NCBI GenBank assembly: GCA_951848785.1
Contig: CATOUR010000085.1
Coordinates: 3,102,501-3,166,500 of the forward strand
Length of the DNA: 64,000 nucleotides
Direction: 5' to 3'
Origin: Callosobruchus maculatus
Taxonomy: Eukaryota > Arthropoda > Insecta > Coleoptera > Chrysomelidae
Notes under the pieces: model-generated
Databases searched by the model: none
What the model was told of the DNA's origin: nothing
What the model saw: only the letters and a program-made list of their open reading frames with translations
Part shown: positions 8,931 through 20,965 of the stretch, one piece after another
How the letters are laid out: every line of letters starts with the position of its first letter
Numbering within the stretch: position 1 is the first letter of the stretch
Position numbers and translations under genes: made by a program

Positions 8931-10320
8931 CTACAAACAAACGTCCAGGTTACAAATATACTCAATTGACTCCGTTGTCGCAATCAAAAAGTCGGATGGA
9001 GAACCATTGTAGGACCTATGCGGACATTCCTCCACCAGGTGTTGGATGGTTTGTCTTTCAGCGCCGCAATCGCAGTTTGGGGATGGTATTTTTCCCCACC
9101 TGAAAAGTGAGTCGACACACCTGCCGCAGTTCGTCCTTATTCTATTGAGTGTTGCCCAGATTCGTCTTGGTTGGTTAAAGCCCTCCGGTTTGCTTGTGAT
9201 GCACGGCATGTTCCGGTTGGCAGGTGTTGCATTTTTCTCCCACTCCTCTCTCCAACGTTCAGTTGTATTGAAATTATTGTCAAGCAGTGTCTTTGCAGAT
9301 TTTAGGGGCGGTTTTCTTGAGCGAAGCCTACTTATATCATTGTCGGCAACTCCAACGTGAGAACGGAGTGCAGGATCAGCTTTAATTTTTCTGTACTCCC
9401 TAACGAGAGCATGTTCACGGCGAATGTGTGGTGGAGCTATGTGGCTTAGTGCAGGTAGCCAATAAGTGGGCGTGGGCCTGATTGTGCCTGATATAATGCG
9501 CATAGTTTGATTGAGTTGGACATCAACACGGTTGGTGTGCCGGCTGTTAATCCACACCGGTGCACAGTACTCCGCGACGGGGTACACCAGACCCAGAGCT
9601 GTTGATCTAAGTGTGGACGCTGAGGAGCCCCATGTGGTTCCACATAGCTTGTATAGGATGTTGTTTCGGGTTCTGAGTTTGGCCGTTGTCTTCGTAAGAT
9701 GTTCCTTAAAGCTTAGCGTTCTATCCAGTGTGACCCCCAAATACTATGGGTGTTTATTGTGGCTGAGCAATCTGTCTTCAGATTGTATTTTAAGTTCGTA
9801 GCTAGCCATTCTGTTATTTAGGTGGAAACAGGATACCTCCGTCTTGACGGCGTTGAGCTGCAACCGCCAGTCACGGAAATATCTTCCGAGGGTAGCCAAG
9901 TCGTTTGTTAGGATTTGCTCAGTAATCTCTACTTCTTTGTGGCTTGTAGCAAGCGCCCAGTCATCTGCGTAACCAAACTTTTTTGATATAGTTTCGGGCA
10001 TATCGGCAATGTAGAGGCTGAAGAGTAGAGGAGCCAGCACCGATCCTTGTGGGAGGCCATTGTTCAATTTCATTTGGGTACTAGTCTTATCGCCCATGAT
10101 GACCTGGAAACATCTGTTAGATAGCATGGCGTTGATGACATCAGTTATTCTTCTGCATGGGATAGCTCGCATTAATTTATATATCACTCCCTGCCGCCAT
10201 ACAGTGTCATATGCAGCTGATAAATCAATGAAAGCAGTGGACGTTTTTAGTTGTTTTTGGAAGCCTGTTTCCACATAGTTAGTCAGTGCGAGTACTTGGT
10301 CTGTACAGCTGCTGTATAAG
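8931..10320 (-). pseudogene. Jockey-type non-LTR retrotransposon RT fragment
   Basis: The minus strand encodes the second half of a reverse transcriptase plus C-terminus. Blocks seen: QVLALTNYVE, AFIDLSAAYDTVW, NNGLPQGSVLAPLLFSLY, KFGYADDWALA (catalytic ADD), YLGVTLDRTLSFKEHL, then the conserved C-terminal region with QPRRIWATLNRIRTNCGRC and CDCGAERQTIQHLVEECP (CCHC-like). A TAG stop at 9744-9746 splits the frame; both halves are otherwise collinear. Homology starts abruptly near 10320, so the endonuclease and first RT motifs are lost by 5' truncation. It was inserted just upstream of the Polinton A polB remnant. Confidence 0.88.
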
Positions 10321-10389
10321 TCATAATGCTCTGAAGTCATTACATACAAGCCATATGTCATCTGAAGAGATTCTTACATTTATTAAAAA

Positions 10390-11970
10390 ATCATCATTCA
10401 GGAACTGGAATATCAAAAGGCGTCAAAATTCATAAAGTGAAGTGGGAAGATATTATATCAGCGTTTGCAAGTAGAGTGAGGTCTGGAGTAGTGTTGAACC
10501 TTAAACATAAAGACATTTTTCAGTTCTTGGATGAAGCGTTTTTGTTAATCTGTAGACGTATTAAAAATGCGTTGAAGGTGATGCCACAGTTGAAAATAAA
10601 TACTAATTTTTGTGGGGAATTTGTAAAAAAGTCGAATGGTGTTGAGATTTCAGATTTCAAATATTTCAATACCAAAAATCATACGATAGATATTAGTACA
10701 GACTTGGAGAACTGGTTTCACGAGTATGTCACTGACAAAATTTTAAATGAACTATCAGAATTTCAAGAACGTGATTCAGGATGGGGGTTAGATAGAATTA
10801 TATCGTTGGAAGTTGATGTTATTTCAGGTGGTTCGTAATACATCGAACTTCCTATAGAGATAAAGCGTAAACAGGCTTGTATTGATGTAAAAAATAACGA
10901 TAACTTCTGCTTTGCATGGGCTATTGTATCAGCTTTACATTGTACTAGTAAACATGCTGGTGGTACGAGTTCTTATCCAAATCCAAATTCTGTTTTGAAT
11001 TTAGAACATTTAGATATGCCTATGCAATTAAATAACATTCACAAATTTGAGAAGCTGAATGACATCTCTGTGAACTTATTTGGATTGGAATTAATTGAGA
11101 ATAAGAAACTTTAAGATAAGAAATAAGAAAATTTTCATCAAACCGCACCAATTAGATTAACAACTTGTAAGAGGAATAAACATGAGAATCTCTTATTGAT
11201 TCAAGATATATATTATCCCAAGCTGAAGGATTATGAAGTACCACCTGATAGTGATAATGAAAGTGGTGACTATGAGCATAAAACTCATTTCAGTTTTCAT
11301 TATGTTTGGGTGAAAAATTTATCTGCGCTAGTTCATAAACGAACAAATAAGCATAATGGAAAGTTGTTTATTTGTGACAGGTGCTTAAATTATTTTCGAA
11401 GCACGGAAGAATTAAACCAACATACAGAATATTGTGAATGACAAAACAAGTGTAAAGTATCATTTCCATCAGAACCATCGATACAAAGAAAAGACCCCGT
11501 TTGTTATTTATTCTGATTTCGAGTCAGTGTTACTTCCATTCAGTGATAAACAAAATGCATCCAAAACCACCAAATATCATGAGCATGAGGTGTATATATA
11601 GTTGTGTTTGTTTTTTTAAGAGTTATAGAGGTCTGGACTGTATGCAGTGGTTTGTTAGAGAAATAGAACAGATAGCAGACTTGGTTGAGTCAAAGCTAAA
11701 ACATGTAGAACCGTTAAATGTTCAAATAGATTTGAAGGACGTTGGTGATAATTCTTATTGTGATATATGCGAAAAGAAGTTGCGTACAGGGGTTGACGAA
11801 ATAGTTCGTGATCACAATCACTTCACTGGCGATTTTCGTGGCTTCGCACATTCTACTTGTAACTTGAATTATAAAAATATATCGGTGGTTCCAGTTATTT
11901 TTCATAATTTTTCTGGTTACGATAGTCATTTTATTTTACGAGAAATCGCCCGGAACAACAGGATAATACG
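10390..11970 (+). pseudogene. polB: Polinton A DNA polymerase B, N-terminal segment
   Basis: This segment carries the N-terminal region of a Polinton protein-primed family-B polymerase. It aligns by eye with the Polinton B polymerase: a conserved ERDSGWGLDRIISLEV block (ERESGWVLEKILYLEI in B), a Cys-His finger CDRCLNYFRSTEELNQH, exonuclease motif I SDFESVL near 11513, a CDICEK...RDHNHFTG...AHSTCNLN zinc region (11755-11870), and exonuclease motif II HNFSGYDSHF near 11905. A stop at 10836-10838 and several frameshifts between 11100 and 11500 break it. It is cut at 11970 by a long-TIR element and resumes at 14308. Confidence 0.85.
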
Positions 11971-12121
11971 CCAATCAAATTAGGATTTTTTCTGGAATTA
12001 ATTCCCAGCAGGGCGGAAATCGTCTTAATACATTTACTGGGTCCTAGATACGTGTAATCTGAGTTTGCACCATCGCAGGTGGTGAGCTTAACTTTTGACA
12101 GCCCAAAAACTGTCAAATGTT

Positions 12122-12455
12122 TGCACTTTTTTTAGTTTTTTGGTTATAGCTGGAAAATGATGCGTTGGACGGAAAATGTCGTTCTATGCGATATTGAAAA
12201 GGACTAAATTTTACGTCGAATGACATCTAAAACTTTTAAGTTGGTTTAGCGGTAAAGCCTAAATCAATAGTTTGACGGCCTAAACACTGCCAAGTTTTGG
12301 ACTTTTTTTAGTTTTTTGGTTGTAGCTAGAAAATGATGCGTCGGACGGAAAATGTCGTTCTGTGCGATATTAAAAAGAACTAAATTTTGCGTCGAATGAC
12401 ATCTAAAACGTTTATGTCGGTTTAGCAGTGGAGCCTAAATTAATAGTTAGAGTGG
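12122..12455. repeat. subterminal tandem duplication in the long-TIR element
   Basis: Unit 1 (about 12122-12295) and unit 2 (about 12296-12455) share CTTTTTTTAGTTTTTTGGTT, AAAATGATGCGT, GGACGGAAAATGTCGTTCT and GTCGAATGACATCTAAAAC. The right arm carries one related unit, so the left end has an extra copy. Confidence 0.75.
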
Positions 12456-12479
12456 TGAATTTTTTTCATTTCAACGCAA

Positions 12480-12757
12480 ACTAACATTTTGCGACTATCT
12501 AAGACTACATATTTTTAAAGCTGATCCTCCCATTGAAAAAGCCAATGGGATAAGAGATGTAGTAAATAGAATTTTACGTTACATAGATAACCCAGTTTTA
12601 AAATTCAATCATATTGACATATATAATTTTTCCACAATTTCAGATCTGTTTGCAATTACTTTACCCTTTTGGCTGGATTTCATTTCACCCCTGGTATATG
12701 GTCAAGCTATATATCTTTCGAAAGCATTTTACGAGTATAGTAAATTATCAAAATGAG
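12480..12757 (+). other. uncharacterised open frame inside the long-TIR element
   Basis: About 92 codons are open with a plausible protein composition (around FKADPPIEKANGIRDVVNRI and ISDLFAITLPFWLDFISPLV) ending at TGA 12755-12757. There is no ATG at its start and no recognised domain. It may be an exon of an unknown gene carried by the element, or chance. A second open frame, 13180-13419 (79 codons from ATG), is likewise unrecognised. The remainder of the interior, including ATTTATTT-type low-complexity sequence at 13505-13555, is non-coding. Confidence 0.3.
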
Positions 12758-14307
12758 TGATTTCAGCTTCACGTGTGTCACCGCGTCGAGCCGAGTAAGT
12801 TCGCGAACTTAAAAACCGCGTACTGAAGGTTCGTACGTGTGTCATCCCTTTAAAAGGAAATACGAATATGAATGCTGCCACAGAAACATGTGTCGTGTCA
12901 TCAAATACTCACACTTTGAATAAGATCTCACATTCAGTATTCCTTAAAATACAACAATGTTTTATCCAATGGGAAGAGTATTTGTTAACTAACTATAGCC
13001 TGTTGTCGATCGAACGACAAGGATCATTGAATTCAGTATAAGATACATTAGTTCAAATACTGCTTACTAATGTCTCAAATACCATAGACAGCGTGGTAAA
13101 GGCATGAGTTGTGGTGTCTATTTAAGTTGCCTTTTAGACAAGATGAACCTTTTTATTGAACTAATTCTCCAGAAATGCTATGCTAACAATAATTTTAAGG
13201 TGTATATTGAAAACAAAAGAATGCTTTAAATGCATTTACGCTAATATTACTATTGGAATGATAGTAGATATCATTAGAACGAATATAACCGATTTCGAAA
13301 TTATTAGCTTACCTGCAATTACTTCAATCCTGGAAGGTAAATTGTTTAAATATCACGGTTTTGGAACAACTGTAAATATAGTTGAAGTGACAAAAAGGCA
13401 ACCAAATGCCAACTATTAATTGAAAGCACAACAACATTTTTTCTGTGTGCCCACGGATTTCTGGCTCTGGCTCGTATTAATATCAGCTTTTGCCGCTAGT
13501 ACTGTTTAGTTATTTATTCATTTATTTATTTATATATTTATTTATTTATGCTGTGTTTGCATTTATATTCCATTAATAAATTTGTGAGCGATATTGTTAA
13601 TTCATTGTACCTAAACTATTAAGAACTATGATTAATTTACTTATTACTGAATTCTTATTAATAATACTTATTAAAGATTTAATGGTAATATTATTAATAA
13701 ACTTAATAATCTTAGTCAGGATGTGCTATTTTGGTACAACATTTTGATCTGATTTTACCTTACATGACTTCAAATGATTGGGAACGACGAAAAAAACGAT
13801 TTTAAATTAGTTCAAATTTTGAAATTATAAATGACTAAATTTTGTAACTATGATATGTATTTAACGTGGGATTTCATTCTGTACAACTTTAGTTTTATGT
13901 ATCTTTTGATGGGAGTATCTCTTTTCAAGATATGTGGTCTTGGAAAGCCGCAAAATGTAAGTTTGCACTAAAATACGATTTTTTTATTATATTTAGCATT
14001 AGATTTCGGCTATACCACTAAACCAAAATTTGATTTTTTATATACCATTTGATGCACAATTTAGTGTTCTTTATTATTGAATGGAACGCAATTTTGCGTC
14101 CGATGCACTATTTTCCAGCTACAAGCAAAACACGAAAAAAAGTGCAAAATTTTGACAGTTTTTGGGCTGTCAAAAGTTAAGTTCACCGCCTGCTATGGTG
14201 CAAACTTAGATTACACGTATCTAGTACCCAATAAAGGTATTAAGACAATTTCCCGTCTGCTGGGAATTAATTCCAGAATCCGGGTTTTTTCGACTCTATT
14301 TGATTGG

Positions 14308-15046
14308 CCTATAACGTTGCTACCAATAAATAAGGAAAAATATGTCTCTTTCAGTGTCTATACAAATACAGAGTCAAATGTTAAATTCCGATTCATAGAT
14401 TCTTTCCGCTTCCTTGGAACATCTTTAGATACATTAATGGAATTACTCGGTGCAGAAAACTTACGCATTTTGAAAATACAGTTTCATCATGTAGATGATG
14501 AGGCATTCCATTTATTAACCAAAAAAGGTATTTTTCCTTATGATCATATTACATCTCTAATTAAATTAGAAGAGACTAGTTTACCACCTCTCACAGCCTT
14601 TTATAATGAACTAAATGATAGCAACGTATCAGTGGAGCAGTATGAGCGAGCTAGTACAGTTTGGCAAAACGTATGGTCTAGATGGTATTATACGTTACCA
14701 TGGTCATGTATGTTAAAATATACTAAATGTAAACTGGATATTATGAAAGATGTTGATCAATTATTATTTATTGGATCGGGAATAAGAGGTGCGATAAGTC
14801 AATGCTGTGGTAGATTTTCGAAGGCAAATAATCATTATATGACTAACTATGACCCAAATCAATTATCAAAATACATTCCTTACACGGATATAAATAACAT
14901 GTATGGTTATTCTATGTCAGATTACCTTCCATATGGAGGTTTTGAATGGGTAGATACGAACATTGGATGTAACTACTATACCTGACGATAGTTAGATAGG
15001 ATAGTAGAAGGGGGATAGTCACTGCCGAAACAAAAACCAGTTAGGT
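14308..15046 (+). pseudogene. polB: Polinton A DNA polymerase B, middle segment
   Basis: The polymerase frame resumes at 14308 and is open to 14985. It shows a LLPINKEKYVSF block matching LLPL..EKYISF in Polinton B, a conserved FRFIDSFRFLGTSLDTLM region, the KGIFPYDHIT block, and polymerase motif A in YTDINNMYGYSMSDYLP (14881-14931). A frameshift near 14975 and stops around 14990 end it. The frame that remains can be followed to about 15002, next to the left TIR of the ISL2EU-type element. It picks up again at about 34118. The Polinton polymerase uses a terminal protein as primer and copies the linear element. Confidence 0.85.
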
Positions 15047-15552
15047 AACAAACGGTTAATAATTGGGGATGCGGCAAATCAACGCAAAAGTGGACTCTTT
15101 TAACTTTATTCCAAGCTTTCGGAAACTTATGATTCCATCATCAGGGCTACAATAGAAATTTAGAAAATGAGGAACAATCTCAATAAATTAGTGTTAAGTA
15201 CTTACAAAAGTTAGCGAGATTGCTGCGTATAGATGATCAAAGGGAGAGTCTTCACAATATAGCAAAATTTGTGTGGAAACACAAATTCATTGTCAAAAAC
15301 ATTAGATTGTTATTAAATAAGGGCTTTAAAACAGTTTAAACACATTAAAACCAGATATCTGTTATAAATTTGTTAATTAATATCTTAATTAACCACGTGT
15401 AAACGTCGTAATTGAATGACGTAAATGACACCCAGAAACAATGACACTTGTCACTTATCAATCAGGTGACACGGACTGAAATGAAAGACGGAATATTAAC
15501 AATTAGGCAATCCAAACCACGTGACCCAATATGCCGGTCATGGGCATACAAT
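15047..15552 (+). repeat. left TIR of the ISL2EU-type element
   Basis: It matches the inverse of 33990-34114 (outer part) and 31551-31941 (inner part), including TTAGCGAGATTGCTGCGTAT, GATATCTGGTTTTAATG inverted, AATGACACTTGTCACTTATC and GGCAATCCAA. Identity is high by eye but with several small gaps. The inner end lies about 130 bp before the YqaJ start codon, so the TIR probably holds that gene's promoter. Confidence 0.85.
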
Positions 15553-15681
15553 CTTTTGTTGACATACCGTTTCCTGTGCGTTTGTTAGCTTTTCGGGTGC
15601 ATCAGTAAGGTTTTTATTGCAAATATTCGCGTTTATTTAACGAAATTCGATTATAATATTGTTTGTTATAATTTATTAAAG

Positions 15682-17390
15682 ATGGCAAGTGCATACCTTC
15701 AAAAGTTACTACAAGAAAGTAGAGACGTAGGCGAGAGGTAATCAATAAAGACCTGTGCATAAACTTTTCAATCCATTGCTTATTATTTTTATAGGTATCA
15801 AAGGGAGCTTGAGGTCATTGATTATTTGGATCCATTCTCCCGAACTGACAGGGATCTTGACTTCTCAAGCAATGCTGCACCACCAGTAGCAGGTATAGAT
15901 ATTATTTCATATCTTGTACACACTCACAGCTTCTACTCTAAAGAAGAATTTAAGGCTTTCAAAAGTTTGCAGTCATGGAAATACTTTAAAGCTGGATTTG
16001 TAACCAAGATAGGTGCGAAAGTGGTTAAAAACTACTTTGTCCTAGTGGCAAAGGTAAGGGTTCAATATATTTTATGGTGATTTAATGATGATGTGATAAA
16101 TACTGTTAGGTGAAACATTCACAAAGAGCAAATTTGAAACCCCTAGATGTACGGGTTATTGTGCTCAAAGATGGGAGCATTTCAACTGCTCATTGTACTT
16201 GTATGGCAGGGAATAGCGAAGTCTGTAGCCATGTTGGGGCTGCACTTTTTGCTGCAGAGTATGCTCATAGCATAAATAAAAACATAAGCTGCACTGATAT
16301 CAGATCTACTTGGCCTCGGCCATCTACATTTGCTGCTGCTGTTGCTCCTGCTAGTAACATAAATTTTGGCAGGTCATCCTTCCGGAGAGAAAATAAGGTG
16401 CCAGCATTGACCAGTACAGAGATTGTGGGATTATTGGGGAAGGGCAGAGATTTAGGGTGCAGCTCTGCTCTGATGAGGGTAGTAGAACCTTTTGCAACGG
16501 AAATAGCCTCCAAGGCGATAGAAGACCTTCCGTCCGTATTAAATATATTTTCTGATGATTTTATTGATAAAGAGCTGTCATATTTAATTGCTATGGCAAA
16601 AACAATAAAAATTGATTTAAATGATGATCAAATTAATAGTATTGAACAACATACTAGGAACCAAAATCAAAATCCTAATTGGTATAAACAAAGGGCTGGT
16701 CATATTACAGCATCCAATTTTAAGGCAGTGTGTCATACTAATATTAAACGCCCATCATTATCACTTATTAAATCTATATTTTATCCCACAAAGATACTGT
16801 GTCCACCTAAGCCAATTATGTGGGGCATATCTCATGAAAATATAGCTGTTCAGGAACATAAAAAACATATGGACAATGAAAACCACGATTCTTTTTCAAT
16901 AAATGAAGTTGGCCTTATAATTAACAAACATGGGCCTCAGCTTGGTGCTTCTCCTGATAGGCTAATATATTGTGAGTGTTACCTTGGCGGATGCCTCGAG
17001 ATAAAATGCCCTTACCTCTTACACAAGAATAAAATAAGGGATATTGAAGGATATGTAAAAATTAAAATTTCATGCCTGATACAGAAAGATGGATTAATTA
17101 CATTGGATCCCAAACATTCTTACTATTTTCAAATTCAAATGCAGTTATTTGTTTCTGAAAAATTATACTGTGATTTCGTAACCTGGTCACTACATGTATT
17201 TTTCAAGGAACGAATTTTCCCAGATAGAGAGTTTTTTAATGATAATTCAAATACAGCTGTTAAATTCCATGCTGAAGTCATCATGCCTGAACTGTTAGGA
17301 AGGTATTTTACCAAGCAGGCTGGAATAACTCAAGTTAGTTATGTTTGTATTTGCAATGGTTTGGATGATGGGCAGCCAATGATTTTATGA
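15682..17390 (+). CDS. SWIM-YqaJ nuclease of the ISL2EU transposon, three exons
   Basis: Exons 15682-15737, 15795-16053 and 16110-17390 join in frame through canonical sites (GAGAG/gtaatc...ttatag/G; AAAG/gtaagg...gttag/G), giving 531 aa. A SWIM zinc finger CTCMAGNSEVCSHVG lies near residues 135-150. The YqaJ/lambda-exonuclease fold occupies about 295-490 with WYKQRAGHITASNF, the GASPD aspartate, the LEIKCP Glu-x-Lys pair and FQIQMQ. Such proteins degrade or process DNA ends and accompany ISL2EU transposases. Just before the TGA, CICNGLDDGQPMI starts a PHD finger that continues in frame after the stop to a TAA at 17638-17640 (DNCHVGWYHFRCVGLEEIPD, WLC). The TGA falls where a zinc-binding Cys is expected, so this copy has probably lost its PHD finger by nonsense mutation. 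Confidence 0.85.
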
Positions 17391-17488
17391 GGCGGTGATA
17401 ATTGCCATGTAGGTTGGTATCATTTTCGCTGTGTAGGGCTGGAAGAAATTCCTGATGATTTCTGGCTTTGTAACCGTGTAGGGTTGAA

Positions 17489-17575
17489 TGAATTTGTGAT
17501 TCTTGGGTTTTTAGGCCGGCGTCAAGCCTTAACGTTAAACGACGCCGGCCTAAAAACCCAAGAACCACAAATTCA
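17489..17575. repeat. near-perfect hairpin palindrome
   Basis: 17489-17523 and 17541-17575 are inverse copies of 35 bp with about one mismatch (GTGATTCTTGGGTTTTTAGG against CCTAAAAACCCAAGAACCAC). The 17-base loop itself contains the palindrome TTAACGTTAA. It lies in the reading frame downstream of the YqaJ stop. It could be a small MITE or a foldback of a 3' UTR. Confidence 0.85.
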
Positions 17576-17640
17576 TTGGACGATGGCCGCGAAAGCCTTA
17601 CACAGTACAACTGTAGGGTTGTTGCAAGGTAATGTTTAAT

Positions 17641-17815
17641 AAAAAGTTGTAATTTTTATGTTTGGTATTAGATTCTTGGTTTTGAAATATATGTATGGAA
17701 CTCCAACTGTTTTTTATTTTTGCCTAAATTCATTCATTCTTTTTCAAAAAAGCAAGCAAACAAAACATGCCATACATCAAAGTTGTAATGAGGCATGACC
17801 TTTGTAGAATTTAAT
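17641..17815. other. 3' flank of the YqaJ gene
   Basis: AT-rich with no gene seen. AATAAA occurs at about 17638-17643 (overlapping the distal TAA) and could be the polyadenylation signal. The stretch ends at the (TAA)n tail of the CR1-type element. Confidence 0.4.
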
Positions 17816-18174
17816 AATAATAATAATAATAAAATGTCTTTATTGATTCTCCAACATGAGGCGAAGTTTAGCCAAATGGCTACTCTACCACTTAACCTCG
17901 TGAAGGAGGGTGCAAAAATTTACATACATTTATAAAAAAATATAATTTATACTTTAATTCTAATATCATGTTGTTCTACATATAATGATAAAAAATGACA
18001 TATAACCAATTAAGATAGCAGTACATAATACCTACTCTTAATAACATAGATGGAAGCAAAGAATGTGGTACTATTCATAAAGTTCTTAACAACTCACTTT
18101 TGACATACTTTTTGAAAGATAATAGGTTTCTAGCCTTTGAACCTTGATTGATGTTATTGTAATGTTTCACAGCA

Positions 18175-20956
18175 TTATAAATAAAAGATATATGACGACG
18201 TATTATGACTAGGTATAGTAAGGAGATTGTTATGTCTTAAATTTCTAGAAACGATGTCTCCACGTGGTATAAGCTTATTGACAAGATATGCAGGTTTATT
18301 GGTTGTTACAAGTTTGTGTACAAAGACAGTTAAAAGATATTTATACTGAACGTGTAGTGGTAGCCACCCCAAATCCCTTATTTTAGACGAAACATGATCA
18401 TATTTACGCAAACCAAATACAAACCTACAACAATTGTTTTGAAGTTTTTGCAATCTGTATCTCGTTAAGCAGTCTAGGTAAGGATAATAAAGCACCATTG
18501 AGTAATTGAATTCAGACAGAACTAAACTCTCAACCAGTTTCTTACGGGTCTTGAAGTTCAAAATATGACGACTGGAATATACTCGTAATAACCTCAGACA
18601 CATGTATGCTGCTTTAGACATATTGGTACAGTGGTGTTCAAACTTCAGGTTGGAGTCAACAGTAACACCTAGTTTTTTTGAAAAATCAACAACAGGAATT
18701 ATAGCTCCGTTCAAATCTAGTATGTATTATAAACTTTGGTATAAAGTTAACATATAAACATAGATATAGTGTATAAAATAATTCTTTCTTTTATGTCAGT
18801 GTACATACGTTTAGGGGTAAAAATCAGTGCAGATGACTTACACGGATTTATCCTGAGGCAATGTCTCTTACAGTAATCCGAGATATTAGCAAGAGCCATA
18901 TTAACCTTAAAGGAAGCTTCATTGAAGTTACAAGAATTGAAAGAGTATACAAGTTGGGTGTCATCTGCATAGGCTTGAATGTTACAGTGTTCAACGCAAC
19001 TATGCAAATCAAAAGTGTAAACTAAATAAAGTAAAGGCCCTAAGACGGAACCCTGTGGCACCCCGCAAGGGACATCCACAACCCTAGAAACACCTCTGTC
19101 AGTCTTTACCTTTTGTTTGCGATTGAATAAGTATTCTTTCAAGAATTTCAACGGCATCTCAGCTAATCCATAGTATTTTAATTTACTTATCAATATTTTA
19201 TGATTCACAGTGTCAAAAGCTTTTGAGAAATCTAACATTACGAGAATATGACCACAGCGATTGTCTAAGTCATGAAGAATACTATCGGTAAGATGTATTA
19301 ACGCACTCGTGGTACTGTATCCAGCACGGAATCCTGATTGATGTACCGGGAACATATTATTTTCTTCAAAATATTTTGCTAGCTGAGAGTAAATTACCTT
19401 TTCGAGTATTTTTAAAAGACAGCACAAGATACTAATGGGTCTCAAATCGGTATAATCTGTCGGATTACTGACTTTTGCAAGGGAAATGATAACAGCCTCT
19501 TTCCAAATTTCCGGAAATACACCTCTTTCCAGGCATATATTTATTATATGTGTGATATGATCTAAAATTTCAGGTAGGCATAGACAGATCATATCTATAT
19601 TGAGCCCATCGCACCCAGTAGCTGTAGATTTTATGCTAATAATAATATTTAAGATTTCCTCCTTTGTAACAAGACGGAATTCAAAGCGGCCTGAAACACC
19701 AATAAAAGAAGCATTCTGGTAATAATTAATTGTACCATCAATAACTCGGCTACAAGAGTTAGTTGTTCGGTAATTCAACAAAAACTGAGCATTAACTTCA
19801 TTAGGTTCAAGTAAAGCTGGAGGAATAATATTTTTGTTCTTTGAATAAACATTCATTTTTTAAACCGTCTCCAAGCCTGTCGATTATTCAAATTAGAACA
19901 CTGAGATAAGTACGCCTTTTTCTCTCTTCTAATAGAAGCTAGCGCATAATTTCTGCGATCCTTATTTATGAGCCAGTTGGCAACAGACCTATTAGACCTG
20001 AAAGTTTGTAACGCACTGTCCCTTTCATTTAAAATACGCTTTAGGTTCGGAGTTTGCCAAGGAGCCGCAGGTTTTGTTATGCGCGCCGTTCTAATGGGCG
20101 CATATAAATCAAAAAGTTCAATTAGATGCTTCGATAGAAAATCTACTTTGGCGTTAATATCTTCGAGGTAATATAAATGATCCAGATTGCTCCTTCTCAA
20201 CCACTCTTTCAGACCAGCAATATCAATATTTTTAAAATCTCGGTAAGAAATATATTTAGTACCATGCTTGACTGTTTTAATTTGAAGTTTGCAAAAAACA
20301 AGTCTGTGATCTGATATGTTATCGACATTCACTGTGACTGATTCAAGAAAAATGTCAGGATTACTAACAAATATGGGGTCAATCAAAGTTAAAGCGTGCA
20401 GAGTTATCCTTGTAGGTTCATTAATGGTTTGCACAAAACTATAAGAATCTAAACAAGAGCACAGTGGGTTGTTATTATCTAGTACATCAATATTCATATC
20501 ACCCAGAAAAAATATGTTATCAAATTGTGGAGAGAAAAAAGACAAAATATTATCAAAAATTTGAATACAATCATTTATAGGGCTTTGAGGAGGGCGATAA
20601 ACAGCAATAATAAGAAAACTAGCATTACCAATCCTAAATTTACAACACAGAACTTCCAACAGATTGTTGATAGGAATCGTAGTCTCAACCTTAATGCAGT
20701 TGAGATCAGATCTGTAATAAATGGCGACACCACCTCCTCGACTGTCACGGTTATTACGAAATAACTGATAGCCCTCCATTGATACAACAATGGCACTGTC
20801 ATCTATATCGCTATTAAGCCACGTTTCGGTAATGGCTGCTATATCAAACTTGTTATGAATAAGTTGCATAAATCCATCAAAGTCGGATAAAAGAGATCTG
20901 ACATTGAAATGGCAAATTGATAAACAATTATTGGAATTACGTGTATGTTCCTCCAT
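18175..20956 (-). pseudogene. CR1-type ORF2 (endonuclease-reverse transcriptase)
   Basis: ATG at 20956 opens an AP-endonuclease domain (ICHFNVRSLLSDFDGF, AAITETWL, RGGGVAIYYRS, FLGDMNIDV, ISDHRLVFC). A one-base indel in an A6 run near 19856 shifts the frame into the RT (GCDGLNIDMICL, DLRPISILCCLLKILEK, QSGFRAGYSTTSAL, MLDFSKAFDTVNH, GVPQGSVLGPLLY, AYADDTQLV). A second break lies near 18730, after which the C-terminal domain continues (KKLGVTVDSNLKFEHH, LQKLQNNCCRFVFGL) to 18175. The catalytic ADD is intact. The breaks imply an inactive copy; the style is CR1 or a close sister clade. Confidence 0.88.
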
Positions 20957-20965
20957 TGACCTAAA

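Larger units (their letters stand above)
11971..14307. mobile_element. 2.3-kb DNA transposon with long TIRs, family unknown
   Basis: The left end begins CCAATCAAAT at 11971; the right end finishes ATTTGATTGG at 14307. The arms stay similar for about 240 bp (TTCTGGAATTAATTCCCAGC, TAGATACGTGTAATCT, AACTTTTGACAGCCCAAAAA on the left, inverted on the right). It sits cleanly inside polB: the coding frame stops at 11970 and resumes at 14308. Flanks GGATAATACG and CCTATAACGT are similar but not identical, so the duplication length is unclear. No transposase is recognised. Two AT-rich open frames lie inside (about 12480-12757 and 13180-13419). Confidence 0.75.

Noticed and set aside
13500..13560. Possible microsatellite (ATTT)n as a separate mobile element mark
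   Set aside because: Simple low-complexity sequence inside the long-TIR element; no duplication or structure around it.
15110..15150. Hammerhead-ribozyme-like core (CTGATGA ... GAAA on the minus strand, and a relative at 34018-34055)
   Set aside because: CTGATGATGG, a possible 4-bp stem II and CGAAAG are present, but I cannot form a stem I with the flanks, and in the right arm CGAAA has become CTAAA. Without a stem I it is not a supported ribozyme.
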